This document shows, piece by piece, positions 43,930 through 53,960 of a DNA stretch of 64,000 nt. How positions within the stretch are numbered: position 1 is the stretch's first letter; each line of letters starts with the position of its first letter. Origin of the DNA: Gonocerus acuteangulatus (lineage: Eukaryota > Arthropoda > Insecta > Hemiptera > Coreidae); assembly GCA_946811695.1 (NCBI GenBank), contig OX328123.1, positions 125,661,896 to 125,725,895 on the forward strand, given 5' to 3'. The notes below the pieces were generated by a model. That model saw only the letters and a list, made by a program, of their open reading frames with translations. It ran no database searches and had not been told where the DNA came from. A program made the translations under genes and the position numbers.

Positions 43930-46900
43930 TTAAATCTTGTTGTATAGCTGTGTGTGTTTTAGATGTTGAAAAATAGTGTTTATGGATTGGCTACCCTCTT
44001 TCAAAAGTTCAGTCATGTCGTACGGTATTTGTAAGTAATCGCGTCTTCTACATTCTGTCAATATGTGTTTAACTGTTAGAGGTACGTTACACTGTCTGCA
44101 AGTAGGTTTTTCAGTTTTAGTCATTAAAAACGAGTGTGTGAGTAAAGTATGTCCGATTCTTAAACGACATAAGACGACTTCTTCTCGTCTCACATCCCGT
44201 GAGCTTGATGACCAAGCTTGAACTGTATGCTTAATTTCTCTGAGTTTGTTGTCTCGTGTAAGTTGCCAATATTGCTGCCAGTTGTTTAAAGTTTTAGTGT
44301 AAGTAAGTCTTTTAATATCTTGTAATGTCAAGAGATCAATGTCATTTGTATCTCTTCGTGTCGCTAATTTTGCTAGTTCGTCTACGTTAGTGCTTTCAGA
44401 AATATTTTCATGTCCGGGTAACCATATCATTTTAATTTGTATGTTGTTTTCCTGTAACCGGTGTAGATGATCTAATATTTGTTTGACAATGGGGTGTGTT
44501 GTGTATATGTTGTTAAGAGAGAATAAGGAACTGGGCGAATCAGTAAATAACATTACCTGGTTATAATCAGTAGTCTGTATTCTGCTGATACCTAACAGAA
44601 TGGCCTGTAATTCAGCGCTGTATACACTTGCATTTTGTGGCAGTTTTTCTTGATAGAAATCTTGGCCAACAATTGCACCTGAACCTGTACCGAAACTTGT
44701 TTTCGAGCCGTCAGTAAATATCTTTAGGGCGTGTGGGTTCTCGGATTTCAATGCTGTAAACATTTTACTGTACATAGTTGAGGCTAGAGGCTCATTTTTC
44801 TTTATTTTTGATAATTTTAGATTTACACTTAAATTCCTTATTCTCCAAGGGGGAAAAGCCGTATCTTTGTAAGTGTAAATAGGTGTTTCTAGTTCATTGT
44901 CTTCAATTTCCATGAGGCGTAATAGTAAGGGTTTCGGTGCTCTTTTTCTTTGCCTGTATAAGTGTGTGCAAGTGTTGGTAGTGTAACTAGATGTACAATG
45001 TGTATTTAGGAATCTTGAGTGGTGAATAAATTTTAGACCAATAATTTGACGTCTATACTCCAAAGGCATTTCGCCCGATTCGACGTAAAGGCTCAAAGTC
45101 GGACTTGATCTGAAGGCACCAGTTGCAAGCCTGATTCCTGTATTGTGAATGGCGTCTACAAGTTTTAGTCTAGTCTTACTGGCAGATGAGTAAGCTACAC
45201 ATCCGTAGTCCAGTAATGACCTGGTATAGGCACGATAAAATGTAAGCATTACTGATCTGTCGGCACCCCATTTTGTGTTAGAGAGGATTCTGAGTAGATT
45301 CAGAGACTTTTTGCATCTAATCGGAAGCTCTTTTAGATGGGGTAACCATGTAAGTCGTGAATCAAAAGTCAGTCCTAAAAATTTGATTGTTTCTGTACTG
45401 TTTATGTCGGTAGAGTAAAGTGTAATTTGTGGTATTGGTCGAGTTCTTTTTCTTGTAAATAAAATTGCCTTTGATTTTTCAACAGATATTTTAAAGCCAG
45501 TAAGGTTACACCAATTTTCTAGGTTATGAATTGCGGTTTGTATGTTTTCCTGGGCTAATTGGTAAGAGTGTGATGTCGTATAGATAAGTAGATCATCGGC
45601 ATACAAGCAGTATGACACATTTTGTGGAATATAGTCAGTAATCGAATTCAAGGCTATAGCGAATAGTGTAGGACTCAGAACACCTCCTTGAGGAACTCCG
45701 TTCGACTGAATGAAAACATCTGATAACTCCGTACCTATCCTCACTCTAAATGTGCGATTGGAGAGATAGTTTACCAAGAAGCATAACACACTTCCTTGGA
45801 TGTTCCATTTGTGTAATTGATCAATAATTAATCTTCTCCATGCGGTATCAAATGCCTTTTCTATGTCTAAAGACACTGTCAGCATATATTCTTTTTTTAC
45901 AAATGTATTTAATATGTCCGTTTCAAGCCGAGCTATATGGTGCATCGTTGAATGGCCTGGTCGAAAACCACACTGGAAGCCAGATAGTAGGTTGTTCTTT
46001 TCCAGATACCAAAGCAATCTCTTGTTTACCATCCGCTCGAATACTTTGCTAAGGCAGCTAGAGAGTGAAATTGGTCTATAACTTGAGGGAAATCTTTTAT
46101 CTTTTCCTGGTTTCAACAAAGGAATGATAATTGATTCATTCCACATTAGAGGATAGGTACAGTTCTCATAGAATTGATTAAAACTTGAGAGAAGAAGACA
46201 TAGGCACTCGCTGGGTAGTTTTTTAATCATGTCGTACTGTATTTTGTCTTGTCCTGGAGAGGTTGGTTTTAGTGATGAGAGAGTTTGAGTTAATTCTTGG
46301 AGGGTAAATGGTTCATTTAGCGGGTGTGGGAAGTTATGAATCGTTGGAGTAGGTGTGGTCTCGAGGAGCTGTTTATGTCTTAAGAATTCCTCTGTGAAAT
46401 GTGCATCACTCGAGGTAAATGAGAAATGGTGTCCAAGAACGTTAGAGATAGTCCGTGGGTCGGTTTCAATGTCATTGTTTATGAGAAGTCCTGTAACGGG
46501 GGCACGGTACTTTTTGTGCTGAATTTTATTAATTTTTTGCCAAATGCTTTGAAGCGGGGTATATTTGTTTATAGAGGAAACAAATTCGCTCCAACATTTT
46601 TTCTTACTGGTTTTAACTACCCATTGAGCTTTAGCCTTCTTCCTCTTATATTCATAGAGAAGTTGATCAGATGGATTCATTCGGAATAAACGTAAGGCTC
46701 TTTTTCTATCATTTATTGCTGCTCTGCATTCGTCATTCCACCAAGGAACGGGTGTCTTTTTGTAGTTTCCTGTGGTTATTGGTATAGACTGTTCTGCTGC
46801 ACTGTTAATGATATGTGTTATATCTTCAATAGATGTAGTGTTCAATGTGTCTAATTTCTGTAAGATAAGGTTTTGATATAGATCCCAGTTTGCTTTTTTA

Positions 46901-47589
46901 ATGTTATATTTAGATGTTGTGTTAAATAGAGGTAATGTTAGATCGTGTTTTAGGATAATTGGGAAGTGGTCACTACCATGAGAGTCTTGGCAGACATTCC
47001 AAGAGAAACGTGTGTATACATGAGGTGAAGCGAGTGAGATATCAATGTTAGTAAGAGTTCCCGTTCTTGAACATAAGTGAGTTGGTGCGTTAGTGTTGAG
47101 TGGTACCAGATCAAAATTTTCAAAGATTGTTTGTAAATGATACCCCCTGTGATTTGTATTATTTGCTCCCCAAATTACACTCTCCGCATTAATATCAGAG
47201 AGAAGTAATATAGGCGGAGGTAATTGTGCCAATAAGTCATTTATAGCGTGTATGTCTAAGGGTTCACTTGGTGGAAGGTACACAGAGCAGATAGTGATCC
47301 GAAAAGGTAGATGCACTGACACTGCGACTGCCTGAATTGTCGACAGAAGGTTTAGAGGTTCGCTGTAAGTGTCATCTCTGACACAGACAGCAACTCCTCC
47401 ACATGCTTTATTCCCAAAAATGTAATCATGCCTATAAATGGTGAAGCCATGCATGCTGAAGTCTTTACCAGGTGTAAGATGTGTTTCCTGTAAGGCTGCA
47501 ATTCGTACATTCTCTTCTCGAAAAAGAAGCCTCAAGTCAACAAAGTGTCTTTTTAAACCATTAATATTCCATTGGAGTATTGACATCAA
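43930..47589 (-). CDS. LINE ORF2: endonuclease, reverse transcriptase, RNase H
   Basis: 1219 residues. The N-terminal apurinic-type endonuclease has QWNINGL (6-12), LQETHL (E35), LSDINAESVIWG (D132, N134), NIDISLAS (D183) and SDHFP (D207, H208), so catalytic residues are retained, though the usual GDFN is SDIN. Reverse transcriptase spans about 480-745 with SYRPISLSSCLSKVFE (Y504), NGVPQGGVLSPTLF and the YADD box at 663-666. RNase H follows with TDGS (D960), SAELQA (E993), FTDSP (D1017) and VDELA (D1070), a complete D-E-D-D set. The C-terminus carries a CX2CX7HX4C zinc motif (C1164, C1167, H1175, C1180) and ends YNKI. The protein nicks target DNA and copies its own RNA at the nick. Confidence 0.95.
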   Translation of the reverse strand: MMSILQWNINGLKRHFVDLRLLFREENVRIAALQETHLTPGKDFSMHGFTIYRHDYIFGNKACGGVAVCVRDDTYSEPLNLLSTIQAVAVSVHLPFRITICSVYLPPSEPLDIHAINDLLAQLPPPILLLSDINAESVIWGANNTNHRGYHLQTIFENFDLVPLNTNAPTHLCSRTGTLTNIDISLASPHVYTRFSWNVCQDSHGSDHFPIILKHDLTLPLFNTTSKYNIKKANWDLYQNLILQKLDTLNTTSIEDITHIINSAAEQSIPITTGNYKKTPVPWWNDECRAAINDRKRALRLFRMNPSDQLLYEYKRKKAKAQWVVKTSKKKCWSEFVSSINKYTPLQSIWQKINKIQHKKYRAPVTGLLINNDIETDPRTISNVLGHHFSFTSSDAHFTEEFLRHKQLLETTPTPTIHNFPHPLNEPFTLQELTQTLSSLKPTSPGQDKIQYDMIKKLPSECLCLLLSSFNQFYENCTYPLMWNESIIIPLLKPGKDKRFPSSYRPISLSSCLSKVFERMVNKRLLWYLEKNNLLSGFQCGFRPGHSTMHHIARLETDILNTFVKKEYMLTVSLDIEKAFDTAWRRLIIDQLHKWNIQGSVLCFLVNYLSNRTFRVRIGTELSDVFIQSNGVPQGGVLSPTLFAIALNSITDYIPQNVSYCLYADDLLIYTTSHSYQLAQENIQTAIHNLENWCNLTGFKISVEKSKAILFTRKRTRPIPQITLYSTDINSTETIKFLGLTFDSRLTWLPHLKELPIRCKKSLNLLRILSNTKWGADRSVMLTFYRAYTRSLLDYGCVAYSSASKTRLKLVDAIHNTGIRLATGAFRSSPTLSLYVESGEMPLEYRRQIIGLKFIHHSRFLNTHCTSSYTTNTCTHLYRQRKRAPKPLLLRLMEIEDNELETPIYTYKDTAFPPWRIRNLSVNLKLSKIKKNEPLASTMYSKMFTALKSENPHALKIFTDGSKTSFGTGSGAIVGQDFYQEKLPQNASVYSAELQAILLGISRIQTTDYNQVMLFTDSPSSLFSLNNIYTTHPIVKQILDHLHRLQENNIQIKMIWLPGHENISESTNVDELAKLATRRDTNDIDLLTLQDIKRLTYTKTLNNWQQYWQLTRDNKLREIKHTVQAWSSSSRDVRREEVVLCRLRIGHTLLTHSFLMTKTEKPTCRQCNVPLTVKHILTECRRRDYLQIPYDMTELLKEGSQSINTIFQHLKHTQLYNKI

Positions 47590-47786
47590 ATTGGAAAACT
47601 TTTAGAAATCTGGAAACAGTTATGTGAAATGATAAGCATAAAGAGGATAAATAAATAAAGAAAAGGAAAAGTGAAATTATAAGCATAAAGAGAATAAATA
47701 AATAAAGAAAAAGTATTAAGAAAAATATGCAAAAATTACTAATCCTAGTGTTCTGTGATGACAGAGTAACTGCAATATGTAGATCT

Positions 47787-49010
47787 CTAGGATTTTTGAT
47801 TCCGCTTAGATTTTCGTTCCGGGAGAGTCAACTTGCTTCCTCCGCTTAGAAGATTTTCAGTGGTGTTTATCATTTCTTCGTCTCCCTTTTGGTCCTTCTT
47901 CTTTATCGCTTTATCTTCCTTGACGAATTTATTTTCCAAAGTAGAAAAGAGGGTTTCAAGTTTATTAAAACGTTCCAGCAGTAGGTCATTTGATGCAGAA
48001 TTATCATTTGAGTCGATATCTTTTGTGGTGCATTTATCTGAGGTTTGGATACTTTTAAAATTTTCTGAAATAGATTTTTCCAGTGCCTCCATTCTTTTTT
48101 CTAGATTAGAGACCATTTCCATCAGTTTATTATTTACTGTGCTATTGCAGTCTATATTTGACTTGATTGTATTTGCATACGATTTTTTCGTAGAGGATAT
48201 CTGTTTCTTGGCTTCGTAATAGCTTACTTTGCTAGTAACCATTATTTTTTTAATTTCGATTTCTTCATTTAATTTAGGGCATTCTTTGTGTAAATTGGGG
48301 TGGTTGCCACTGCATAAGCGACATGTTAGCATCGAACAGGCCCCTTCATGGACTTCTAAGGAACAACCTTTACAAATTGAGGGATTTTCGCACCTATTCT
48401 TCCGGTGGCCTATTTTGTAGCAATTTGTGCATATCATCGGCTGCGGAATGTAGGGGCGGATCGGTATAGATAAATAACCTGCTTTAATTTTTTCAGGAAG
48501 ATATGGGGTCTCAAAAGTCGCTAAGAAGAGTGCGCTTGTATTGTTTTGAGCTCTTCCTAATCTTCTTATCGACGATACACATTGATCCTCTAGCTCTGCA
48601 GCTATTTCATTGTCAGAAACATTCCTCAGGTCTCTACAGTAAAATACGCCCTGACTTTTGTTTAGTGTCCTATGAGGGCTAACGGATATTTTGACATTAT
48701 TAAAGTGAGTTGCACTTAGAATGTTGATAGCTGCTTTAGCATCAGCTACTTCCAAGAACAAGTACCCAGATTTTGTCATTTTTCTTATTCTGATGGTTTT
48801 GGAGAAAGTTGATGTCCATTTGGATATAACAAACGGATTGATATTATTAAAGCTCTTACCTTCCCCATCCATTTTGACGATAAGGAACTTCGGTGTGGTG
48901 GTGGACGGCGTATTTACAGGAAGTTCTTCAGATCCTTTCCGCCAAGAAAAGCTTGCAGCTGAGTTTTCACCTTTTGGTGTCGGCTTCATATTTCCTTCTT
49001 TCACTTTCAT
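47787..49010 (-). CDS. LINE ORF1: Gag-like nucleic-acid-binding protein
   Basis: 407 residues. Residues 40-130 contain KFLIVKMDGEGKSFNNINPF and SGYLFLEVADAKAAINIL, resembling the RNA-recognition-like fold of Jockey-group ORF1 proteins. Three cysteine knuckles follow: C194-C197-H202-C207 (CX2CX4HX4C), C213-C216-H221-C225 (CX2CX4HX3C) and C230-C233 with H237 or H241 and C244. After these, MVSNLEKRMEALEKSISE predicts a coiled coil, and the tail is lysine-rich. Such proteins coat the element RNA into a ribonucleoprotein. The ATG chosen is the first in frame, followed by K-rich sequence; the leader lies immediately upstream. Confidence 0.9.
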   Translation of the reverse strand: MKVKEGNMKPTPKGENSAASFSWRKGSEELPVNTPSTTTPKFLIVKMDGEGKSFNNINPFVISKWTSTFSKTIRIRKMTKSGYLFLEVADAKAAINILSATHFNNVKISVSPHRTLNKSQGVFYCRDLRNVSDNEIAAELEDQCVSSIRRLGRAQNNTSALFLATFETPYLPEKIKAGYLSIPIRPYIPQPMICTNCYKIGHRKNRCENPSICKGCSLEVHEGACSMLTCRLCSGNHPNLHKECPKLNEEIEIKKIMVTSKVSYYEAKKQISSTKKSYANTIKSNIDCNSTVNNKLMEMVSNLEKRMEALEKSISENFKSIQTSDKCTTKDIDSNDNSASNDLLLERFNKLETLFSTLENKFVKEDKAIKKKDQKGDEEMINTTENLLSGGSKLTLPERKSKRNQKS

Positions 49011-49125
49011 TTTTAAATGATTTTAAACTTAAGTCATAGTTTGTAGGTGCAGACGAGCTCTGGCGAGAGTTGGCTTGTCTAGACAAGGCGGTCAGAACAA
49101 AGATAACTTTCAGGCGTCGGTAAAC

Positions 49126-49186
49126 AAACACACACAAAGCCTCTACCGGTAGCAATAAACCGCCTACAGGTAGAGGCCACACAAAG
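49126..49186. promoter_or_regulatory. Hairpin in the LINE leader
   Basis: CCTCTACCGGTAG and CTACAGGTAGAGG are inverted with one mismatch, separated by an 11-base loop. Each arm is accompanied by a direct repeat CACACAAAGC on the outer side. It lies about 130 bases upstream of ORF1, within the probable 5' untranslated region. A role in RNA structure or internal promotion is speculative. Confidence 0.45.
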
Positions 49187-49555
49187 CACGGATCCCGGAG
49201 CACTCCTCCTGGAATTAAAAATAGGGTTTGTATCATATCTACTTCAAAAATGCACATCATATTATTACCGAATTTTACAAGGTACTCTAATGCGGACTAT
49301 GCAGGAAACCGGAGACTTTGCTGGTTCGATCCGACCTCCTGACCCAATTACTGTGGGTGGACGTGCTCGTGCGCCAAGAGTGCGCAATCTCAGAATCAGA
49401 TAGGAATTTAAGGTGTTTCTTCTACCTCCCCCAGAATGCAAATATCTATAGGAGCATTCCTTAAAGGGTCTACAAGGACCCATTCCTTTAAGGGTTTACA
49501 AGGACACAGCTTTCTTCTATTTTTTCTAAGGAAATGGCGTTCTGAAAATCGATTG

Positions 49556-49640
49556 AATTATAAAAAGTCCGACTCGCAGGAACTGCGTCATCTTAGCGTG
49601 GATCCATTCATATCCCTAGTTCAATTAGTAAAGGAATAGA
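49556..49640 (+). mobile_element. Family A 5'-end fragment
   Basis: AAAAGTCCGACTCGCAGGAA, CTGCGTCATCTTAGCGTGGA, then CATATCCCTAG and AGGAATAGAAGCAG. It is cut after about 85-120 bp and followed by a LINE fragment. The segment 49216-49555 has no recognisable gene apart from a weak HTH-like stretch. Confidence 0.65.
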
Positions 49641-49989
49641 AGCAGGTTGTTCATTCGTTAAAAATATAAAGTGCAGTATCTAGCCATATTAAAGTGCAGT
49701 ATACAGCCATTTTCATCAGGAGAACTAACGACAAGACGAGACGAATACTAACACGACTTAGGATCGGACATTCACGACTCACTCAATCATACCTCTTCAC
49801 AAGAAGGGACAAACCACTATGTGAGGCATGCAACGTGCCTTTAACTGTAAAACACTTACTAACAGACTGCCTTAAAAGAGACAACTAACAGATTCCTCGA
49901 AACCTCAGTGAACTGAAATCTGATAGGAGCCCACATATTGATACCATACTGGCATACTTAAAGACGACAAAGATATATAATAAAATATA
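49640..49989 (+). pseudogene. LINE ORF2 C-terminal fragment (relative of the intact LINE)
   Basis: The frame reads LTRLRIGHSRLTQSYLFTRR, then CEACNVPLTVKHLLTDC (CX2CX7HX4C), a TAA stop after KRDN, and continues in frame IPRNLSELK...LAYLKTTKIYNKI to the natural stop. This parallels the last 100 residues of the intact ORF2, which also ends YNKI. A frameshift lies upstream near 49730 and the rest is missing. A third relative, a decayed copy at 40391, ends FNKI. Confidence 0.8.
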
Positions 49990-50135
49990 GTTATACCACA
50001 CATAACTCCCAAGTCAAAGTTTCTTATTTCAGGATAATATTCCTCAGATTTCAACTCCACAAATATCATTATGATTACTATTTATTATTGCTATTAAAAT
50101 TATACGTATTCTGTATTTGTTTATTTCATTAATTG

Positions 50136-50139
<4 letters not shown>

Positions 50140-50180
<41 letters not shown>
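50140..50180. repeat. (TA)n microsatellite
   Basis: About 40 bp of TA, followed by a T-rich stretch. It is not linked to family A motifs on either side. Confidence 0.85.
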
Positions 50181-50182
<2 letters not shown>

Positions 50183-50255
50183 CTTTATTCTTTTTTATTA
50201 TTATTCTTTTCTTTATTTTTCTTTTATTATTCATTCTCCATACCCTTTATTTTTA

Positions 50256-51581
50256 GCGCGGTTCCTCCCTACCTCCATAGGGAGAACCCGCATATGAGGT
50301 TGACCTCACGACGCAATCCGGAAATGCCGACTAGAAACATTCTCGTTTCAGACCCCATAGATCACGAAAAAATGGTCAAAAATGGTCCGATTTTGATGAA
50401 ATTTGGTACAAAAATCTGTCTTCTAATTTGAAAGGTCAAGTTCGTTAACCAGCAGAATCCGCCCATTGGAAGATGGTGTTTGGGGCGAAATTCGCGCAAA
50501 AAAAATCGTAGCGCTTACGTTTTTGAGTTCATATGCTTGTAGGTACTTGTTTTATAGCTTTCTTAACTTAGGGAAACGAATGAAACCATTTTTAAGGCGA
50601 TATCCGTTTTTTAGAAAAGTGGAACAATTGTTTTTGTAAGTCATTATTTTTTTGTAGGTACTTAGAATCGCGGGATTCAATTGAAATATTTTCTACATCT
50701 TGGAAATTCATCTTAGATAAGATGTTTAAATTTTGGTTATATTTGGAGTTAAGGAAGTATGCGAAAAAATTTTTTATTAATATACATAAAACATTTTCGG
50801 ATCTTCGTACATTTTTCGGAAATAACTCAAATACGGTTGGTAAATCGTGGTAAGTGGAAGGTGACCATTCGAACGCTTGCTAAATTCTCTAGAAAAAAGG
50901 TTCTGAAGCAATATTCGATGGGGCAATGTCAATCAGAGATATAAGCGCCTAAAACTTACAAAGTTTTTGTTTTGTTCTTTTGAACCGGTTTTTGTCTTTG
51001 TTTACCTCACTTTTTAATTGGTTATTTTTGTTTTATCAGTAAATAATTACATTTATAAGTAAAATTAGTATTTTAGTAAAATAAGCCAAGAAACTATGAA
51101 AGGTATTGGTAATAAATTTGGAGTGGCTGTGGTAATCATGATGGCTGTGGCTAATCATGATGGCCTATACAAAGGTTTGTTTTTAATTCTCCTATCTATA
51201 TAACCTTCCTTATACTGCTACAACTGAAGTTATCATTATTTCTTAATTTATAGAAAGATTTAACCCAAGAGAGAATGGAATTTTATTTGCCATGAAGCAC
51301 ATATTTACAGTTGATTATAACAGTAAAATGAATTTGCAAGTAAAACAAGAAACTTAAAATGACAACGAATTCTTGGTTGTATCGAATAGATCCTTCTGAG
51401 CGATAGTCGAAGAGTAAGTACGTTTTCTGTACATATTTGTATTGACTTATTGAGCCTTCCTCAAGAATGACGATTAAGAATTATCCGCTTCATTGTGATT
51501 TGTTATGCCTAATCTATTCCATTTCTTCGAGATGTACGGAACCTTGCTAAGATGACGCAGTTCCTGCGAGTCGGACTTTTA
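50256..51581 (-). mobile_element. Family A, subfamily A2, complete reverse copy without (TA)n
   Basis: Hairpin end TAGCGCGGTTCCTCCCTACC...GGAGAACCCGCATATGAGG, GACGCAATCCGGAAATGC, then directly AATGGTCCGATTTTGATGAA with no microsatellite. The body follows normally to AATCGTGGTAAGTGGAAG. After about 51120 it has the A2-specific segment (TAATCATGATGGC, CAGTTGATTATAACAG). It ends ACGGAACCTTGCTAAGATGA, CGCAGTTCCTGCGAGTCGG. Length 1.33 kb. Confidence 0.75.
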
Positions 51582-52344
51582 CTTTGTCACTGATCCATGG
51601 CTTATAATTTATTGTTTTATTTATTATCTATTATAGAAAAATGAATCGCTAAATGTGTTGGTGAGCGCAAATCTCGAGAACAACTGAGCCGATTTCACTA
51701 ATTCTTTTTTTATAATATTCCTTGAAATACGAGGATGGTTCTTACGGAGAGAAAAATTAAAAAAATTGCCTGAAAAAGTCTAAAAACAACACTTTTCGGG
51801 TCTTTTTTACTTCCTTAACGCAAATTCATTTTTAAATAAAAGCATATGTTCTCAATTATAATATTTTAAACAGTTAACGTATTAGGTTATTTCTGTATAA
51901 GCAAAAAAAAAATAATAAAAAATAAGAACAAGTAATCACTAGGTGACAATAGAATCACATGTCAATAATTCAATTTAAATTAATTTATATTTGCGTTAAC
52001 AAAGTAAAAAATACCCCACTTTTCTATATTCCTATACAAAAGATTCGTGATAATACTTAAAGGTCAATTAGAACTTTAATACCATACCATAAAGTTTAAG
52101 TGTTAGTGGAGGGGTTCTGGGAAGGCAAAACAATTGAGTGAATTAGTATCGTATAAATATTAATGTCAATATTTGTCAAATTTTATACGATGGTAACATT
52201 ACTGAAAAATAAATTGTCTTTAGTAAAATGTAAATTGTCTGTAGTAAAATGTCACTTGAAATTTAAACATCTCTTTGCTGTGCGTCTATAATATTACTAA
52301 ATCTTTTTTAAAGGAAATTTTGTCTATTTTATGATGGTATAATT
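51582..52344. other. No gene recognised
   Basis: AT-rich; GTGGTGAGCGCAAATCTCGA-like text near 51660 resembles nothing else in the window. Confidence 0.45.
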
Positions 52345-52410
52345 AGAATTTAAGCTCAACGTTATAAGCGGGGTTTCTCCCTATGGAGGGAGTGAGGAAA
52401 CGTGCTAAAA
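52345..52410 (+). mobile_element. Family A hairpin end only
   Basis: AAGCTCAACGTTATAAGCGG, GGTTTCTCCCTATGGAGGGA, GTGAGGAAACGTGCTAAAAG. The remainder of the element is absent. Confidence 0.6.
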
Positions 52411-52844
52411 GAGAACTGGAAGAAACATCCCATTATGAAACGTGATATAAAGTAGGATTTATTTTCGTCTGAATAATTGTATGATATAAAGTACAAATTG
52501 GGCTTTGGAGCTGCCCTAGAAGGCTGCCAAGAGTAATTTAGTAACTGTCAGAGATGTGTGAAATATATATCTACTGCATAATAGAGCCGTTTTGGGGGAA
52601 AGGCTGTCAGCAAGGCTGAGATAAGACTCAGCAGAAATAAATTTCATCTCATCACTTCTCAGAGGGAAGAGAACCATCCATTTATGTTCCTAGTTTGGGG
52701 ATACTCGCTTAAACTTTATTAGCATGATTCATTGAAACAATAGATAAATATTTCGTAAAGACACTTCTTTTTTTTTCTTACAAAATGGGCAACAAAATGT
52801 GGCTTCGTGGCTTTACCCCCCTTTACCAAAAAGAATACATAATA

Positions 52845-52985
52845 ATACAGACTTTCGTTGAAATACAACAAAAACTACGGCTGGTATGGTTACATTAATG
52901 TTTTGGGTCCGGAGTAACCCCCCCTTTCCGTTGAACGATTATGGTGGTTAACGAACTCGTTCAATTGTTTGCTAAGAGAACGCTA
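52845..52985 (-). repeat. Interspersed repeat E, copy 2
   Basis: Reverse complement order of copy 1 at 6370: TTTCGTTGAAATACAACAAA, CGGCTGGTAT, CCGGAGTAACC, GGTTAACGAACTCGTTCAA. Confidence 0.5.
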
Positions 52986-53239
52986 TATAGCACGTTTCGT
53001 GGCGAAAATTCTTGGGGGCATCGTTTTAACTCGCCGTGTAATAGAGCTATTGAGATAGGTGTAAGTAGAAACGTGGAAGCTGAATGGCGGATGGATTTCA
53101 GTTTATTTTTGCAATAAATTGTTTTCATTGGTTTGTGAATGGTATATATCGATATCGCCAGAAGAATATTTTAAAATAAAATAATAATAACAGGCTGAGT
53201 ACAGAAACAAACTTATTTTCTATTTATTTATTATAAATA

Positions 53240-53960
53240 CAGTATAACTTAGATAATTCGAACCCCTAGGGACCGTTAAAGAAGTTCGAATTATTCCAAA
53301 TTCGAATTACAAACGTTTTTAAAAATAAAGGACTAATAAATCGAACTTGCTATTTTCACACACTTTTTAATTAAAACAAAAAAAAAGTCACGTTGGGCCA
53401 CCATTTTTACTTTCTGTAAATAGTCTTAATTCCTTTCAATACAACAGTAATTTGACTGGACTCTGGACGGGCGTTTCCTGGGTTACTGTAGACTCATCTT
53501 CATCAGCTGATTCTTCATCATCATGCTCCTGAGAAGTTGCGAATCTCTTTGTGGACATCGGGGATTATTTAGGCTTCAGTTAAGTCACCGCACACTGCGA
53601 CATCTCCATCGACATTAATGACATCTTCATAGGTTATCCGACAGTCTGGAACGACGTCTTCCTATCCGTCCAATGATTGTAAATCGTCAACAGAATTCAT
53701 GCGACTTATTCCACTTTCGTTTGATTTTAAAAATCCTGCTTTTTAAAAGCAGTTACCCGAGGGGGGATATTTTGACAAGATTTAAGATCGTCCGCCTCTC
53801 TGTCCACTTCCTATTGGAGGTTCAGACTCGTAAAAAAAATCGAATTATCCAACATTTTATTCGAATTAACCACGATTTTTTTTTTACGTTGTTTATGCAC
53901 TAAATTATAGGGACCAAGCGATTTCGAATTATGGAAGTTCGAATTATCCATGTTCCACTG
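53240..53960 (-). mobile_element. Tigger/pogo element remnant
   Basis: The left end CAGTATAACTTAGATAATTC and the right end, read in reverse, CAGTGGAACATGGATAATTC are inverted repeats with the CAGT start of pogo/Tigger elements; repeated TTCGAATTA words lie inside both. TA precedes the left end. On the minus strand, with frameshifts and stops, MNSVDDLQSLDG, ITYEDVINVDGDVAVCGDLT and EEHDDEESADEDES resemble the acidic C-terminus of Tigger transposases. The DDE catalytic core is absent, so the copy is dead. Confidence 0.65.

Larger units (their letters stand above)
43870..49215 (-). mobile_element. I/Jockey-group LINE, apparently intact (both ORFs open)
   Basis: Two long open frames in the same orientation, ORF1 (49010-47787) and ORF2 (47589-43930), are separated by 197 bases. 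Neither has a stop or frameshift, unlike every other retroelement here. The presence of RNase H after RT and of three zinc knuckles in ORF1 fits the I clade or a close relative within the Jockey group. A leader of about 200 bases with a hairpin precedes ORF1. The exact ends and target duplication could not be fixed, so the outer coordinates are approximate. If the host intron model is right, it lies antisense to the Cdk5 activator gene. Confidence 0.85.

Noticed and set aside
45840..46689. Plus-strand open frames within 43930-47589 and 47833-49020
   Set aside because: They are shadows of the LINE ORF1 and ORF2 on the opposite strand.
49265..49483. Transposase HTH fragment (ETGDFAGSIRPPDP, VRNLRI on the + strand)
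   Set aside because: Vaguely like the start of DUF4817-type transposases, but too short and without a supporting downstream domain.
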